Assembly (NCBI RefSeq): GCF_000001735.4
Contig: NC_003074.8
Coordinates: forward strand, 6,324,101-6,388,100
Direction of reading: 5' to 3'
Length of the DNA: 64,000 bases
Source of the DNA: Arabidopsis thaliana
Taxonomy: Eukaryota > Streptophyta > Magnoliopsida > Brassicales > Brassicaceae
Both the position numbers and the translations under genes were made by a program. The notes below the pieces were generated by a model, which was not told the origin of the DNA, did not search any database, and saw only the letters and a list, made by a program, of their open reading frames with translations. How positions within the stretch are numbered: position 1 is the first letter of the stretch; every line of letters starts with the position of its first letter. Below, piece after piece: positions 1-11,598 of the stretch.

Positions 1-670
1 AGTTATCATTTTTCTCTCCACCACAAAGTTAATCCTAGCAACATTGGTACAATAAGCTGAGGTATGAAACATATTTTGTACCCAACTTGTGGAGGAAGTT
101 ATACATGTGTTAAGTTTAGGTGAAACCTCCACTGTTATGTTATGAACTGAGCCAAACGTGGAATTCAAACTGCTGTACGCTATTGGTTCTTGTGCACAAC
201 CCCCTGCTTGTTTCACTTTCATTACGAGCTTGGTGATTCAAAGGCTCTTCCTTATTTTTTTTGATGCAGATGTCTGAGGTTTTGATATGGGACATAGAAT
301 GGAATCATTTCACAAGCTAATGGCTCCCTGATATCTTCCAAACTCTGTAGATTTCTCTTGTTCTTAGAAACTTGTCGGTCTTTGGACCAACGGATTCATG
401 TAATTGAGCTTTGAGTATTGTTACACTCCACAGTATCAGTTTCTGATGATCAAATAAGTCCCATTTTCATTCTCCTGTCTCTCTCTTCTTACCAGTTAAT
501 TTTACTTACTACGAAACTAAGAATCACAGGGTAAACAAAACAAGATCCAAAAATGGTTGAGTTTCAAAGTTCAATTCAACAAAGCAAAATCACAGCATAA
601 TTTCTCAGGGAAACAACATTATCTTCCAGTGTCTTATTCTTCTGATATGATTTAAAGCTATCGTACTAAC
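1..670. other. Left-edge flank, no supported CDS
   Basis: No convincing coding frame is visible. A T-rich tract followed by GCAG near position 270 could be a splice acceptor of a 3' UTR belonging to a gene that lies left of the window. The right part (about 480-670) holds the 3' flank of the minus-strand TPR gene. Confidence 0.4.
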
Positions 671-1621
671 TTAGTTCTCCTCACTACCACCAAAAAGCTT
701 CATTTTAGACAATGGAGTCCTCAAGTACCCTTCTACTTCAAATTTCTTTGGAGAGAGCTCTCTGTACTTAGCAAACTGTTCCTTAGCTTCAACGTTCTTG
801 TCAAGCAAGCTATAGATCATACCTCGACAGAAATACGGTCTGAAATCCTTAGGATCCTCTTTCGTCAGCTGCTCGTAGCTCTTCAATGCTTCATCCACAT
901 TCTTCTGCAAGAAATGTATCTGCGCAATGATCAGTCTCACATCTCTCGCTTCCTTCACCAAATACTCAGCCTCAGCTACAGCTAAAGCATCTTCTAGCCT
1001 CTGCAGCACTGCATTTCCTTCCCCGGACCTGTCCATGAGCAATGCATTCTCGAATAAAGCCTCAAACGAAAGTGGGTTTCTTTGGAGAATTTCCTCGAAC
1101 ATCTGGCGTGCGTTTTCGGGACGACCCATTTCGCCTAACAGCCTCGCCATTAAGAACTTCCACTCTGTTTCTTCTGGTTGTGCAGCTACTAGTCTCTCTA
1201 ATAGCTTAAGAGCTTCTTCATCTTCTCCCTTCTCTAGCTTCTGCTGCAGGAGTGATCTCAGCGTCTCGACGGCCTCAGGAGTGGAATCCAAAAGCTCAGA
1301 TAATGGCGTGATCTCAGACAGTTTCTCTTCTTTCACTTCCTCGTAGGTCTTTTCGATAGTCGTAACCGGAGACTCGGCTTTAACCGGTAAAGTTGAAAAC
1401 TTTCCGGTCATTGAAACAGCAGCACCGATGAGAATCGCTGATTTGGCAAAAGATTTAAACTTTTCTGGAAAACAATAACCAGAACTATTCTGATTCGAGC
1501 TAGCTCTGATACGAATAGAAAGAAGATCGCGACGGGGAATCAGAGGTCCGGTGACCGGAGTCGCTTTAACGGCGACGAAAGAAGAAACCAATGAAGAAGA
1601 AGCTGAGAGAGACGAAATCAT
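671..1621 (-). CDS. SG1: SLOW GREEN 1, chloroplast TPR protein
   Basis: Intronless 316-residue protein. The first ~45 residues are rich in Ser, Val and Arg with few acids, as in a chloroplast transit peptide. A short hydrophobic segment follows (around residues 58-72, AILIGAAVSM). The remainder, from about residue 120 to 300, is helical with TPR-like spacing (for example EEALKLLERLVAAQPEETEW and DEALKSYEQLTKEDPKDFRPY). I recognise it as SG1 (At3g18420), known from mutants that green slowly and needed for early chloroplast development. The function is from knowledge of that gene; TPR repeats themselves only say that it binds protein partners. It is divergent with the EF-hand gene, and TGGGCY (site II) motifs upstream fit a plastid-biogenesis gene. 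Confidence 0.88.
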   Translation of the reverse strand: MISSLSASSSLVSSFVAVKATPVTGPLIPRRDLLSIRIRASSNQNSSGYCFPEKFKSFAKSAILIGAAVSMTGKFSTLPVKAESPVTTIEKTYEEVKEEKLSEITPLSELLDSTPEAVETLRSLLQQKLEKGEDEEALKLLERLVAAQPEETEWKFLMARLLGEMGRPENARQMFEEILQRNPLSFEALFENALLMDRSGEGNAVLQRLEDALAVAEAEYLVKEARDVRLIIAQIHFLQKNVDEALKSYEQLTKEDPKDFRPYFCRGMIYSLLDKNVEAKEQFAKYRELSPKKFEVEGYLRTPLSKMKLFGGSEEN

Positions 1622-2079
1622 GTCTTCCTCAGAGCTTCAGAGAGAGTATCAAAGGTTGCAGAAGCACAATCAAAATCAAAAGAGATGATGAACAAACAAA
1701 GCACTAAGCCATGGCGATATATCAGACACGCGTAGCTTGTGTGAAGTATATTTGGGCTTGGTTTTTATATTATGGGCCTTTAAATAATTGGGTCTTTGGC
1801 CTTTTAGTTTTCTTAAGGCAGATCTCCGGCGAAACTTTAGACTGAGATACGGAAGAATCAGATCAACGCATGCGACCAAGTAAATCAAAATCGGGTTGAA
1901 GAAGAAAGAGATAAGCTTTCACATCAGTAAGTTGATAAATTCATGTTTTGGTTTTGAAATCAGTATCATCTTCTCTGAATCAACTGTTTATCCGTATTAA
2001 TCATTAAATTTCCTGAGTTAGGGATTTCATCGATAATTAAATGGGTTGTGATGATTCATCAGATTTTTGAAGGCGCGAA
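1622..2079. promoter_or_regulatory. Bidirectional promoter with site II motifs
   Basis: This 458-bp gap separates divergent start codons. It contains TTGGGCTT near 1752, ATGGGCC near 1772 and TTGGGTC near 1789, the TCP-binding site II type common in plant plastid, mitochondrial and ribosomal gene promoters. No clear TATA box is positioned for either gene. The motifs lie nearer to SG1. Confidence 0.5.
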
Positions 2080-3376
2080 ATGGGGAATACTTCATCGATG
2101 CTGACTCAGTACGACATCGAAGAAGTTCAGAGTCATTGTCATGATCTATGTGAGATTTTCCGACAACTTGTCTCTGTCTTTTTTTCTATCTGTTTCAAAT
2201 TTTAATGCTTTTGTTTTGTGTGTGTTTTGTTTCAGTTGAGCAGCAGGAGATTTTATCTCTGTATCAACGGTTTTGCCAGTTAGATCGAAACGCAAAAGGA
2301 TTTATATCTGCTGATGAGTTTCTCTCTGTGCCTGAGTTTGCGATGAATCCACTCTCTCAGGTTTTTTACAATTTCTTTAATCTTAAATCTATGCAATCTT
2401 GTTGAATTGAATTAGCTTTGTATTGATTGTTTGCTGGATATTGATAACAGAGGCTGCTTAAGATGGTTGATGGTTTGAACTTTAAGGATTTTGTTGCTTT
2501 CTTGTCTGCGTTTAGTGCCAAGGCTAGTCTAAGACAGAAAGTTCAATGTAAGTAAATGAGTTTCCTTTAAATCGATTTTTTAGTGGCAAATGTTCACTTT
2601 CACTTTATTGTATGGAATGATGATCAGACTTCTTTGTTTCTCAGTGATCTTTAAAGTCTATGATTCGGACTGCAACGGGAAGGTCTCTTTTAAAGATATC
2701 ATGGAAGTGTTGCGTGACTTATCGGGATCATTCATGTCTGATGAGCAAAGAGAGGTATGATTTATAGAAAGTTGGTGACTTTTAAGTTTTTGAAAAGTGA
2801 TTATGGACATGTTAACAACTAACTAAATAATGAAACATCATTAAACTACTAAAACCAACATATCGGTGTGTAATGATTGTTGTGTGAAAATTCTATTCAA
2901 CTAAAATGTTTCTGATATTCGATCATCTAACTGTTTTGGTGTGCCATTACTCATCTGACACATTGTTCAAACTTTGAGATAAATGCTAGAGTTTTTCCTT
3001 TTGTTCTTCCCATGTGCTCCACTCTTATCATATTGGATGAAATCTTTGCTTTAACCTCTATGGTTATGATCATGAGAAGTGTATAAAGTCGGTAAACAAA
3101 TGAATTCACCATGTGTCTTGTGTTTTACTTTTGTGGTATAGCAAGTACTGAGCCAGGTTTTGAAGGAATCGGGCTACACGAGTGACTCATTCTTAACTCT
3201 GGAGGATTTCATAAAGGTACAATTTGTGCTTATTGTAATTGTTATCATCAAAATTGCAGTATTTAACTTGTCACATTCCTAGAATCTGAAACTGCATCTC
3301 CTTTCTTGTTTCTTCAATCTCACAGATCTTTGGGAGTAGTAGACCGGAGATGGACGTTGAAATTCCTGTGGATTAG
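2080..3376 (+). CDS. Calcineurin B-like EF-hand protein
   Basis: Six exons read as 2080-2149, 2236-2360, 2451-2547, 2645-2754, 3142-3216 and 3326-3376, all with GT-AG borders, giving about 175 residues. The N-terminus MGNTSSM fits N-myristoylation at Gly2, as in calcineurin B. The EF-hand loop DSDCNGKVSFKD is canonical and should bind calcium. The earlier loop DRNAKGFISADE keeps the calcium-binding spacing less well, and the two remaining hands (around FKDFVAFL and TLEDFIKIF) look degenerate. The likely role is a membrane-tethered calcium sensor acting on an unknown partner. It matches At3g18430 in memory and has no common symbol that I know. It is closer to animal calcineurin B than to the plant CBL family, which is longer. 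Confidence 0.85.
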
Positions 3377-4080
3377 ACTTTATGATCATATATCATCAAA
3401 CACAACACTCAAATCTCATCTTGTATTTTGTCCACACTGTTTCTAGAATAATCCTTGTTAATTGATCACATCATTGCAGGCTTTTTCAGCACTTGTTAAG
3501 TATTTGTCAATTGAAACTTGTTCTACTAAAGGAAATTACAATTGTTTCCTCTGCTTAGCTTTTTGCATTACCAATAATGGCATATGATAGACTTTAAATC
3601 CTAATCTCAAAAAGAATTTTTTTTTTTTCTGTGAAGAAAAAGAAAAAGAAAAAGTGGAATGGAATGAATAATCACGAAATCTCCGTTTTTTAATTTAAAG
3701 TTGATTGTATTTAATGAATTGTCAAAGAAGAGTCTTAATTACTTGCATATTATTAAACTATGGGTTAAAGAAACAAAAATACTAATTATGGTAATTAGAT
3801 TGACAAATGGTATGTAGACAAGAAGCTTATTAATGTGACGTAACGTAATTAAAGTAAAGTAAGCATTCAATTCTACTTAATATTGTCCACACAAGTCATT
3901 ATATAAAATAAAAAAGGAATTAAAACGTCGTCATTTTGCTTCATAATAGACCACTTTATTCACCTAACTAAGGTCCACCACCACTTCATAACAGTTTCGT
4001 TTCGCGTCAGTCAAATAAAAAATATCTTCACCATTCTTTTTTCAAACAAAGCTTAATTCTCTTTGAGAATCCGTCTAGTA
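3377..4080. other. Intergenic, ALMT9 promoter
   Basis: AT-rich with an A/T microsatellite near 3615-3655. TATATAAAAT at about 3900-3910 lies some 175 bp before the ALMT9 ATG and is a plausible TATA box. No coding frame is seen. Confidence 0.4.
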
Positions 4081-6552
4081 ATGGCGGCGAAGCAAGGTTC
4101 CTTCAGGCATGGAATACTCGAGAAACGGGAGAGGCTTCTCTCCAATAATGGTTTCTCCGATTTCAGATTCACCGACATCGAATCTAACGATCTACTCGAA
4201 AACGAAAACTGTGGACGAAGAACACGGTTATGTTGCTGTTGTTCGTGTGGTAATCTATCTGAGAAAATATCTGGAGTCTACGACGATGCTAAAGATGTAG
4301 CGAGGAAAGCTTGGGAGATGGGAGTATCTGATCCGAGAAAGATCGTCTTCTCCGCTAAGATTGGTCTTGCTCTGACGATTGTTGCGCTTTTGATTTTTTA
4401 TCAGGAACCTAATCCGGATCTTAGTCGATACTCTGTTTGGGCTATTCTTACTGTCGTCGTCGTCTTCGAATTCACCATCGGTAAATTTCATCCCCTGAGG
4501 TTTTAGTTTTCCACGATTTTGGGGTTCATTGGAAATTTAGTTATTAGATTGGAATTTTCTGGGTTTGGTTTGTTTCTTTGTTGAAGAAAGAGTATGCGTC
4601 GTTGCTTTCATCTGTAGAATGAATTTTCGTCGTTTTCTTCTTTTATAATTTTAATATTTGCTTTGGTTTGACTGTAATTGACGATTACTGTATCATTTGA
4701 GCTTAATTATACGCTTAACATCGCTAAAGTGGTAATTATGTATAGAAGCTTTACATTGTGATGACTGTTGTTGGTTGTTATAGGAGCAACTCTAAGCAAA
4801 GGGTTTAATAGAGCGCTTGGGACATTATCAGCTGGAGGTCTTGCTCTTGGAATGGCTGAGCTTTCCACTTTATTCGGTGACTGGGAAGAGATCTTCTGCA
4901 CTCTTAGTATCTTCTGCATTGGTATGTTAACAACATCTTCATCTACATGAATCATTTTTGGTTTTCTCTCTGCTTACGTATGTTTTTACTGTGGTGGTCT
5001 CTTGTTTCAGGGTTTCTTGCAACTTTCATGAAACTATACCCGTCGATGAAAGCTTATGAATACGGGTTCCGGGTTTTCTTGCTTACGTATTGCTACATTC
5101 TGATTTCTGGGTTCAGAACTGGGCAGTTTATAGAAGTGGCTATCTCTCGGTTTCTGCTTATAGCTCTTGGTGCTGGTGTTAGTTTAGGTGTTAATATGTT
5201 TATCTATCCTATATGGGCTGGAGAGGATCTTCATAACCTTGTCGTGAAGAATTTTATGAATGTTGCGACTTCCCTTGAAGGTTAGTATAACAAAGGTTTT
5301 GGCTTTTCTGAGTCTCGGGAAGGAGATGCTTTACTGAGGATTGTCTTTGGTCTTATAGGTTGTGTGAATGGATATCTCCGCTGTCTTGAATACGAGAGAA
5401 TCCCATCCAAAATCCTCACGTACCAAGCTTCAGAGGATCCTGTTTACAAGGGTTATAGATCAGCTGTTGAGTCAACCAGCCAAGAAGAGTCTCTGGTATT
5501 TGTCATTGGGGATCATTTTCGATAAGTCGGTTTTTATTCCATTGCTTCTCATCTCTTAATTAGTTTGTGTTTTCTCTGGTGTAATTGCAAAGATGAGTTT
5601 CGCAATATGGGAGCCACCACATGGACCATACAAGTCATTTAACTACCCATGGAAGAACTATGTCAAGCTCAGCGGCGCTCTCAAGCATTGTGCATTCACT
5701 GTCATGGCATTGCACGGCTGCATTCTCTCAGAAATCCAGGTAACATAGTAGAGAGACTTGTATGGTTTTTGAGGATTCTGATGTTTCTGGTACTTCCAAA
5801 GGAATCAGTTGTTCATGATTAGAGCTTAATCTGGGAACATTTCACAGGCACCAGAGGAACGGAGACAAGTTTTTCGGCAAGAACTTCAGAGAGTGGGCGT
5901 AGAAGGAGCTAAATTGTTAAGAGAGCTCGGTGAAAAGGTGAAGAAGATGGAGAAGCTAGGACCAGTCGACCTTCTCTTTGAAGTACACCTAGCTGCTGAA
6001 GAATTACAGCACAAGATCGACAAGAAATCTTACCTTCTTGTCAATTCCGAATGCTGGGAGATCGGAAACCGAGCCACCAAGGAATCAGAGCCTCAAGAAC
6101 TGCTCTCCCTCGAAGATTCAGATCCACCAGAAAACCACGCGCCTCCAATCTACGCCTTCAAATCCCTAAGCGAGGCAGTTCTAGAGATACCACCAAGCTG
6201 GGGCGAGAAGAATCACCGTGAAGCGTTGAACCATAGACCTACTTTCTCAAAACAGGTGTCATGGCCTGCACGGCTTGTACTTCCGCCGCATCTGGAGACG
6301 ACTAACGGAGCTTCACCGTTGGTGGAGACAACAAAGACTTATGAAAGCGCGAGTGCATTGTCTCTCGCGACGTTCGCGTCTCTCCTCATTGAGTTCGTTG
6401 CTCGGTTGCAGAACGTGGTCGACGCGTTCAAGGAGTTAAGCCAGAAAGCGAATTTCAAGGAGCCGGAGATTGTTACAACGGGGACTGATGTTGAATTCTC
6501 TGGTGAAAGAGTTGGACTTGGCCAGAAGATTCGTAGGTGTTTTGGGATGTAA
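4081..6552 (+). CDS. ALMT9: Aluminium-activated malate transporter 9, vacuolar anion channel
   Basis: Six exons (4081-4480, 4784-4921, 5011-5280, 5359-5495, 5593-5739, 5848-6552) encode about 598 residues. After a hydrophilic N-terminus with a CCCCCSC cluster come the ALMT transmembrane segments in the first half ([104 protein letters not shown]). The conserved [14 protein letters not shown] and PIWAGEDLH stretches and the PAPEERR-type motif lead into a long cytosolic helical C-terminal domain. The encoded protein matches ALMT9 (At3g18440), a tonoplast malate-activated chloride/malate channel that loads guard-cell vacuoles during stomatal opening. The start MAAKQG is the first ATG; the open frame runs six codons further upstream without one. 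Confidence 0.95.
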
Positions 6553-7128
6553 GGTTTTTGTTTTTGCATCGGCGTTTCACTTTATACGCGCGAGAGATTA
6601 GAGTTTAAACTGTTAACTGTAAAACTAGTAACCCAACTAAATTCGTAAGTAATGGTAAAAATAAAATAAAAATCAGAGGCAGTTTTTGAACCTTATATAA
6701 GAATTAAGAAATTGTGCATTGGACCATTTCCCTCGTAAACTCGAGATTTGAAATCTATTTATTTTCGTCTACTATAGACTAATCCATCATATTCATTGAA
6801 GAAACTTAACATTTTAATAATCTACTTTGCAACTGTGAACAATAAGAACTCCAGCACCCAATCTGTAAAAGAAGTTTATTTTCTCCAATTCAAATCGAAA
6901 ATCTTATTGAGAATTACTGATAATTTGATAATTATCTCGATTACGAGCTTGAAGAAATTTATTTATGTGTAGTAAATAGGAAGAAATTACGTGAAATTCA
7001 CACATGTTTTGTTCATCCACGAACATGAAATTACTCTCTTACATTTTCTCTTTGGCCAAGAAAAATATAGAAAGTAACAAAGAAATAAAAGACAGAAAAA
7101 ATATTGTGAACAAACAAAAGTTTATGAG
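6553..7128. other. Intergenic between convergent genes
   Basis: AT-rich 3' flanks of ALMT9 and the first PLAC8 gene. From about 6840 it begins to match the segment starting near 8560, the left edge of the tandem duplication. No gene is seen. Confidence 0.45.
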
Positions 7129-8018
7129 TCAACCCATCATTCGTTGACCTGTTGGAGGGGTCATCATCTCTTGCTGCTGTGCTTGTTGAACATTCCCAGC
7201 CCACCCTATTGTACAAAATAATAGTAATATTTAAAACCAGCATTGGTTTTATAAAAGTCATCAAAAACAATAATAAATCCAAATGAAATGCAAAAATAAA
7301 GAAAAATAATGAATGAGAACATGGAGATCACAACAATAAAATTTACCAAGAATGGGGTCAAAACCATGGTGCTTGAGCTCACGATACTCTTGACAAAGAG
7401 CAAACGGCATACAGACTAAGTGAGTGATCCAATCGGGAGCCGGAGCATCCGGTAACCCGAACTTCTTTCGTATCCTGGCCCTGAACATGTATGAATACAC
7501 AAAACTTGCCCCGGTAAAAAATAGTGCTCCGTACAACAACCCAGCTGTCGCACAAGCTGCGTGATAGAAATATGTTTACACACATGAGACATTACAATCT
7601 ATGAGTGTTTTTCTTAATAAAGGTTTGTGTATGAATGAATGACTTACGCGTCGCGCCTTCGTCAACGATCTCCGCAATCTGTCCGAACGTGACGCATGGA
7701 GCTATCAATGTGATCACGGCTAATCCAATGCACAACAACAACAAGAACAACAAAAAATGGAGAAACCAATCGTAGAATATAGAATGTTTAGTTTTTTTTG
7801 TTGTGTTAGAAAGTTATCTAACCATTTTCACTGTCGTTCATGCAATCGAAAAGTTGAGAACTCCACTGATTTTGTGTTTGTTGGTAATTGACCGGTATGC
7901 CCGTTGGTATGTTTGCCGGCTTACCAATTCCACCGTTATGGGATACCTTGTTGCTCGGGCTAGCCGTATGTTGAACCGAAGGTTGTGCCTGATTCGTTTG
8001 GCCAACTGGTCGACCCAT
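7129..8018 (-). CDS. PLAC8 (PCR/FWL-type) family protein, copy 1
   Basis: Four exons on the minus strand (8018-7823, 7719-7648, 7556-7347, 7205-7129). The start MGRPVGQ is the first ATG and aligns with the paralogue 1.8 kb away. A Gln/Pro/Asn-rich N-terminus of about 45 residues precedes the PLAC8 domain: QWSSQLFDCMND, then LIAPCVTFGQIAEIVDEGAT, a hydrophobic segment GLLYGALFFTGASFVYSYMF, and LCQEYRELKHHGFDP. Family members sit in membranes and affect cadmium/zinc transport (PCR) or organ size (FW2.2-like). This copy has lost two Cys kept by its neighbour: LIAPC for CLAPC, and CMPFALC for CEHCALC. It matches At3g18450 in memory; substrate unknown. Confidence 0.85.
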
Positions 8019-8947
8019 AGTATCTACCCCGCTAGAGTTCGGCAACGAAAAAGGTTTCTTCTCTTTTTTTCTTTTAATAACAAATCTCTTATCGTCTAAT
8101 TTTTTGAAAGCATTATAGATGATGGTTAAGTTTATAGGTTGAATAAGTGAATGTGGGATCCTTTTCTTCGTATAGTTATTTCCCTCTTGTATTTAACTAA
8201 ATTCATTTGTAACTACTACTTTGAAACATTATTCTCCAGACTAGTTTGGCTGTCAATATTCTTAAAAAAAAAAAAAAAAAGTCAGCCAATTGCGTAATTT
8301 GTAATCAAATTTTAACAAAAGTTACGTTGAATTTTGTAATAAATTTACTAAGATCCGCTGCTATCATAAGTGACGATAATGAAAAATGTATACATTCTGA
8401 TGATCGCTTAATTACTATATGTGGACTTTACCAAAAATGATTACTTTACACACACTGACTAAGCAAGATAGTATATTATCTTCAAAACCTTTTTGACATG
8501 ACAAAACTGGATAGGGATTAAATCCTTATTTATCATACAAATTTGGTTTTGGATTATTGGGTTCTATTTGCAACGCCCAATCTGTGAAAATGTTTCTTTT
8601 GTGGAAATTAAATCTAAAATCTTCTGTAGAATTACGAATGTTTCTTTTTTTTTTGCCAAAAGATCGATGTATAGGTTGTAAAACCAACTTTTCATTTATA
8701 TGATAATTGCAGTTTAGCAAAAAAAAAAAAAAAAAAAAAATGCATATTTCGGATATAGGAAGAAATTACATGAAATCACACTCATGCTTATTCATGGGCT
8801 CCCACAAACATAAATCACTGCCTTACATTTATTTTCAGCAATGACAAATAAAAAATTAACCAAAAGAGGCAAACAAATTCAACAAAACAAAACAAAAAGT
8901 TATTTAAAACATAATAGTGTGAAAGAAAAGTAACAAAACTTTACAAG
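8019..8947. other. Promoter of PLAC8 copy 1 and 3' flank of copy 2
   Basis: AT-rich DNA within the tandem duplication, with poly-A tracts near 8264-8280 and 8720-8740. No coding frame is supported. Confidence 0.45.
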
Positions 8948-9848
8948 TCAACCCATCATCCGTTGACCTGTCGGAGGAGACATTACTGGCTGCTGTGCTT
9001 GCACATTCCCAGCCCACCCTATTGCATCAACATAATTCATAGTTGGTGATATTCAATACAAGCATTGGTTATATAACAATTATCAAACAGATAAGCAAAG
9101 GAATTTAATTAATGAGAGAATGGATTCATAATAATAAAATTACCAATATTGGGGTCAAAACCACGGTGTTTGAGCTCACGATACTCTTGACAAAGAGCGC
9201 AATGCTCACAGAATAAGTGAGTGATCCAATCGGGAGCCGGAGCATCCGGTAACCCGTATTTGTTTCGCATTTTGGCCCGGAACATGCATGAGTAGACAAA
9301 CGGCACTCCGATGAAAAATATCATTCCATACAACAACCCACCTGTCGCACAAGCTGCGTGATACATGTACACATATGTTAGTATGTTTACACAAATGAAA
9401 ATCTACGCTTCTTCTTCTTTCTATTTTTTTGTAAAATGTATGTGTTTGTATGAATTAAGGAGTTACGAGTAGCGCCTTCGTCAACGATCTCAGCAATCTG
9501 TCCTAACGTGACGCATGGAGCTAAACATGTGATCACGGCTGAACCAATGCACAACAACAACAACAAAATTAAGAAATAATCATAGAATGTTATGCTTGTG
9601 TGTACAATTGCGTAATTGATTGTATTTTAATTAAAAGTTATCTAACCATTTTCACTGTCATTCATGCAATCGAAAAGATCAGAACTCCAGAGATTTTGCG
9701 TTTGGTTATTGACCGGTCTGCCCGTTTGTATGTTTGCTTGACCAATTGCACCGTTTTGGGAATGTACCTGGTTGTCCCGGTTAACCGTTGGTTGAACTTG
9801 AACCGGAGGTGGTTGTGCTTCATTCGGCTGACTACCTGGTCGACCCAT
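8948..9848 (-). CDS. PLAC8 (PCR/FWL-type) family protein, copy 2
   Basis: Four exons (9848-9647, 9538-9467, 9353-9144, 9018-8948) with the same intron phases as copy 1. The start MGRPGSQ is fixed by a stop just upstream. A Pro/Gln/Asn-rich N-terminus leads into LWSSDLFDCMND, then TCLAPCVTLGQIAEIVDEGAT, the hydrophobic span LLYGMIFFIGVPFVYSCMF, the Cys-rich turn FCEHCALCQEYRELKHRGFDP, and a tail ending GQRMMG. This keeps the Cys pattern that copy 1 lost, so it is probably nearer the ancestral form. The role is inferred from the family (membrane-associated, metal resistance or cell-number control); no specific function is visible. It matches At3g18460 in memory. Confidence 0.85.
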
Positions 9849-10899
9849 ATATATATAGTATTAATTTCCCGGCTAGATTTTTGCAACACAAAACGTTTGC
9901 TTCTTCGTTTGGTCTTTAAGTTTTTTGTTATAACGAATAGCTCTTATCGTTTTTTTTGTGAAAGTTATGGATGAAGGTTAGGTTTATATAAACTAAGGTT
10001 TGAATTAGTTTAAACTTTCTTGAGATGCTCTACTTTTCTTCGCATAGTTATTTCCATCTTGTATATAATTAACTAAATTCATTTGTATAGTTACTACTTT
10101 GAAACACTATTCCCCAAAAATTGTTTGGCTGTCACCGTTCTTAAAAAAAAAACAAAAACAATTGCGTATATTGTAATCAAAATAGTTGAAATCCGATATC
10201 ATAAGTGATTATAATGGAAATTAAAGTGTATATACACAGATTCAGATGATCGATTACTGAATGTGGGCATAACCAAAAATATGATTAATATACATATAGT
10301 GACTGCAAAATATGTGTGAATGAGTGTGTACAACTTAAACTTCAAAACCTTTTTGATATCACAAAACTTGAAATGGATTAAATCTTTATATCATGTAAAA
10401 TTTGTTTTGGGATATTACTGGCTTCTATATTGCTTATATTTGTGGTTAACCAGCTGGTGGTATTTCTAAATATATATTCTATATGTGGAAACAAAAAATA
10501 AAACTGCAACTAAGTTTTGAAAATTATTGATGTAATGATAAATGATAATGGTAAACATGATTTATGCACTAATGGGTATTGTTTAATTTGCTTGGTCAAA
10601 ACTCAGAACTCGAATGACCTTGACTTGTGCAATTAGTTGACGTTTTTAGGTACAGATTATTTTTGTACCAAAGCCAGACACCAAATATATCGAATAAGGG
10701 AAAAAATAAGCCCTCTTGGATGAAAAAATACGATCTTCCAATTCTTTTATTTTCACATATCAAAATAAACAATATTGATAAAATCTGAAAAAGAATTTAA
10801 AATAATATGCTAGCTCAATATAAAACTACACTTAAAAGTGCTGTTTTCGTGAACCACTTATTTAATTCAAATCATATTGCAAATCAGAAATCTTCTTAA
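9849..10899. other. Intergenic between PLAC8 copies 2 and 3
   Basis: AT-rich. Up to about 10400 it matches the promoter region of copy 1. Beyond that (10400-10890) I see no repeat or coding frame. TATATATA just upstream of the copy 2 start (9848-9857) is too close to the ATG to be its TATA box. Confidence 0.4.
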
Positions 10900-11598
10900 T
10901 CAACCCATCATCTGCTGACTCATAGGAGGAGCCATCGTCCGTTGCATATTTCCACTCCACCCTATCACATAAAAATAATAAAGTTACATCAAATAATTAA
11001 TCAAACGTATGAAAGACACTAATTATTTCAATAGAAAGTGAGTCCACAAAACAATGCAATTTACCAATAGAGGGGTCAAGACCACGGGTTTTGAGTTCAC
11101 GGTGTTCTTGGCAAAGAGCACAACATTCACAAAAGAAGTGAGTGACGCAATCCGAAGTTGGAGACTCCGGTAACCCGAATTTGCTTCGGATCTTGGTCCG
11201 GTAAGTGCATGAGAACAAGCAAGGTAAGCCGACCACACAACATATTAGCCCGTAAAATACCCCACATCTCCCACAACCTACGTACATTATATATACGACG
11301 TTACGTGAATTCACACACACACACATTGTTTAGATATGACATATGTGAATGTATGGCTTACCGGTCCTTCCTTCGTCGGAAATGTCCGCGATCCGTCCGA
11401 AAGTGACGCATGGGCAGAAACATGTGAGGCAAGCTTATCCAGCACAAACCAAAAGGAACAAATCATTATACAATCCTGACAATAGATCTATATATGTATA
11501 AAGATTAAAGGACAACTTGATTAAATTTATATAGAATTTCTACCAGTTTCACTGTCTTCCATGCAGCTGAAAAGACCAGAAGTCCATTGCTTTTCCAT
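10900..11598 (-). CDS. PLAC8 (PCR-type) family protein, copy 3
   Basis: Four exons (11598-11544, 11433-11362, 11277-11065, 10961-10900) encode about 133 residues. It lacks the Gln/Pro-rich N-terminus of its neighbours and starts directly with [15 protein letters not shown]. The domain is Cys-rich: [45 protein letters not shown], then [20 protein letters not shown]. The CFCPC element is the classic PLAC8/PCR motif, so this is the most typical of the three. It shares intron positions with copies 1 and 2 and is the oldest duplicate by similarity. The family role is in metal resistance or cell-number control; this member is At3g18470 in memory. Confidence 0.85.

Larger units (their letters stand above)
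6840..10400. repeat. Tandem duplication of a ~1.8-kb PLAC8 gene unit
   Basis: Two units, about 6840-8550 and about 8560-10400, match in order: the 3' flank (CCCAATCTGT, then GGAAGAAATTAC), all four exons, intron positions, the promoter, and upstream DNA (TTTCTTCG followed by ATAGTTATTTCC near 8166 and 10035, TTTGGCTGTCA near 8245 and 10125, each followed by a poly-A tract). Exons are closely similar; introns and flanks have indels. Boundaries are by eye. Confidence 0.7.

Noticed and set aside
927-1346. 139-codon plus-strand ORF
   Set aside because: Antisense shadow of SG1; Ser-rich low-complexity product and no leader.
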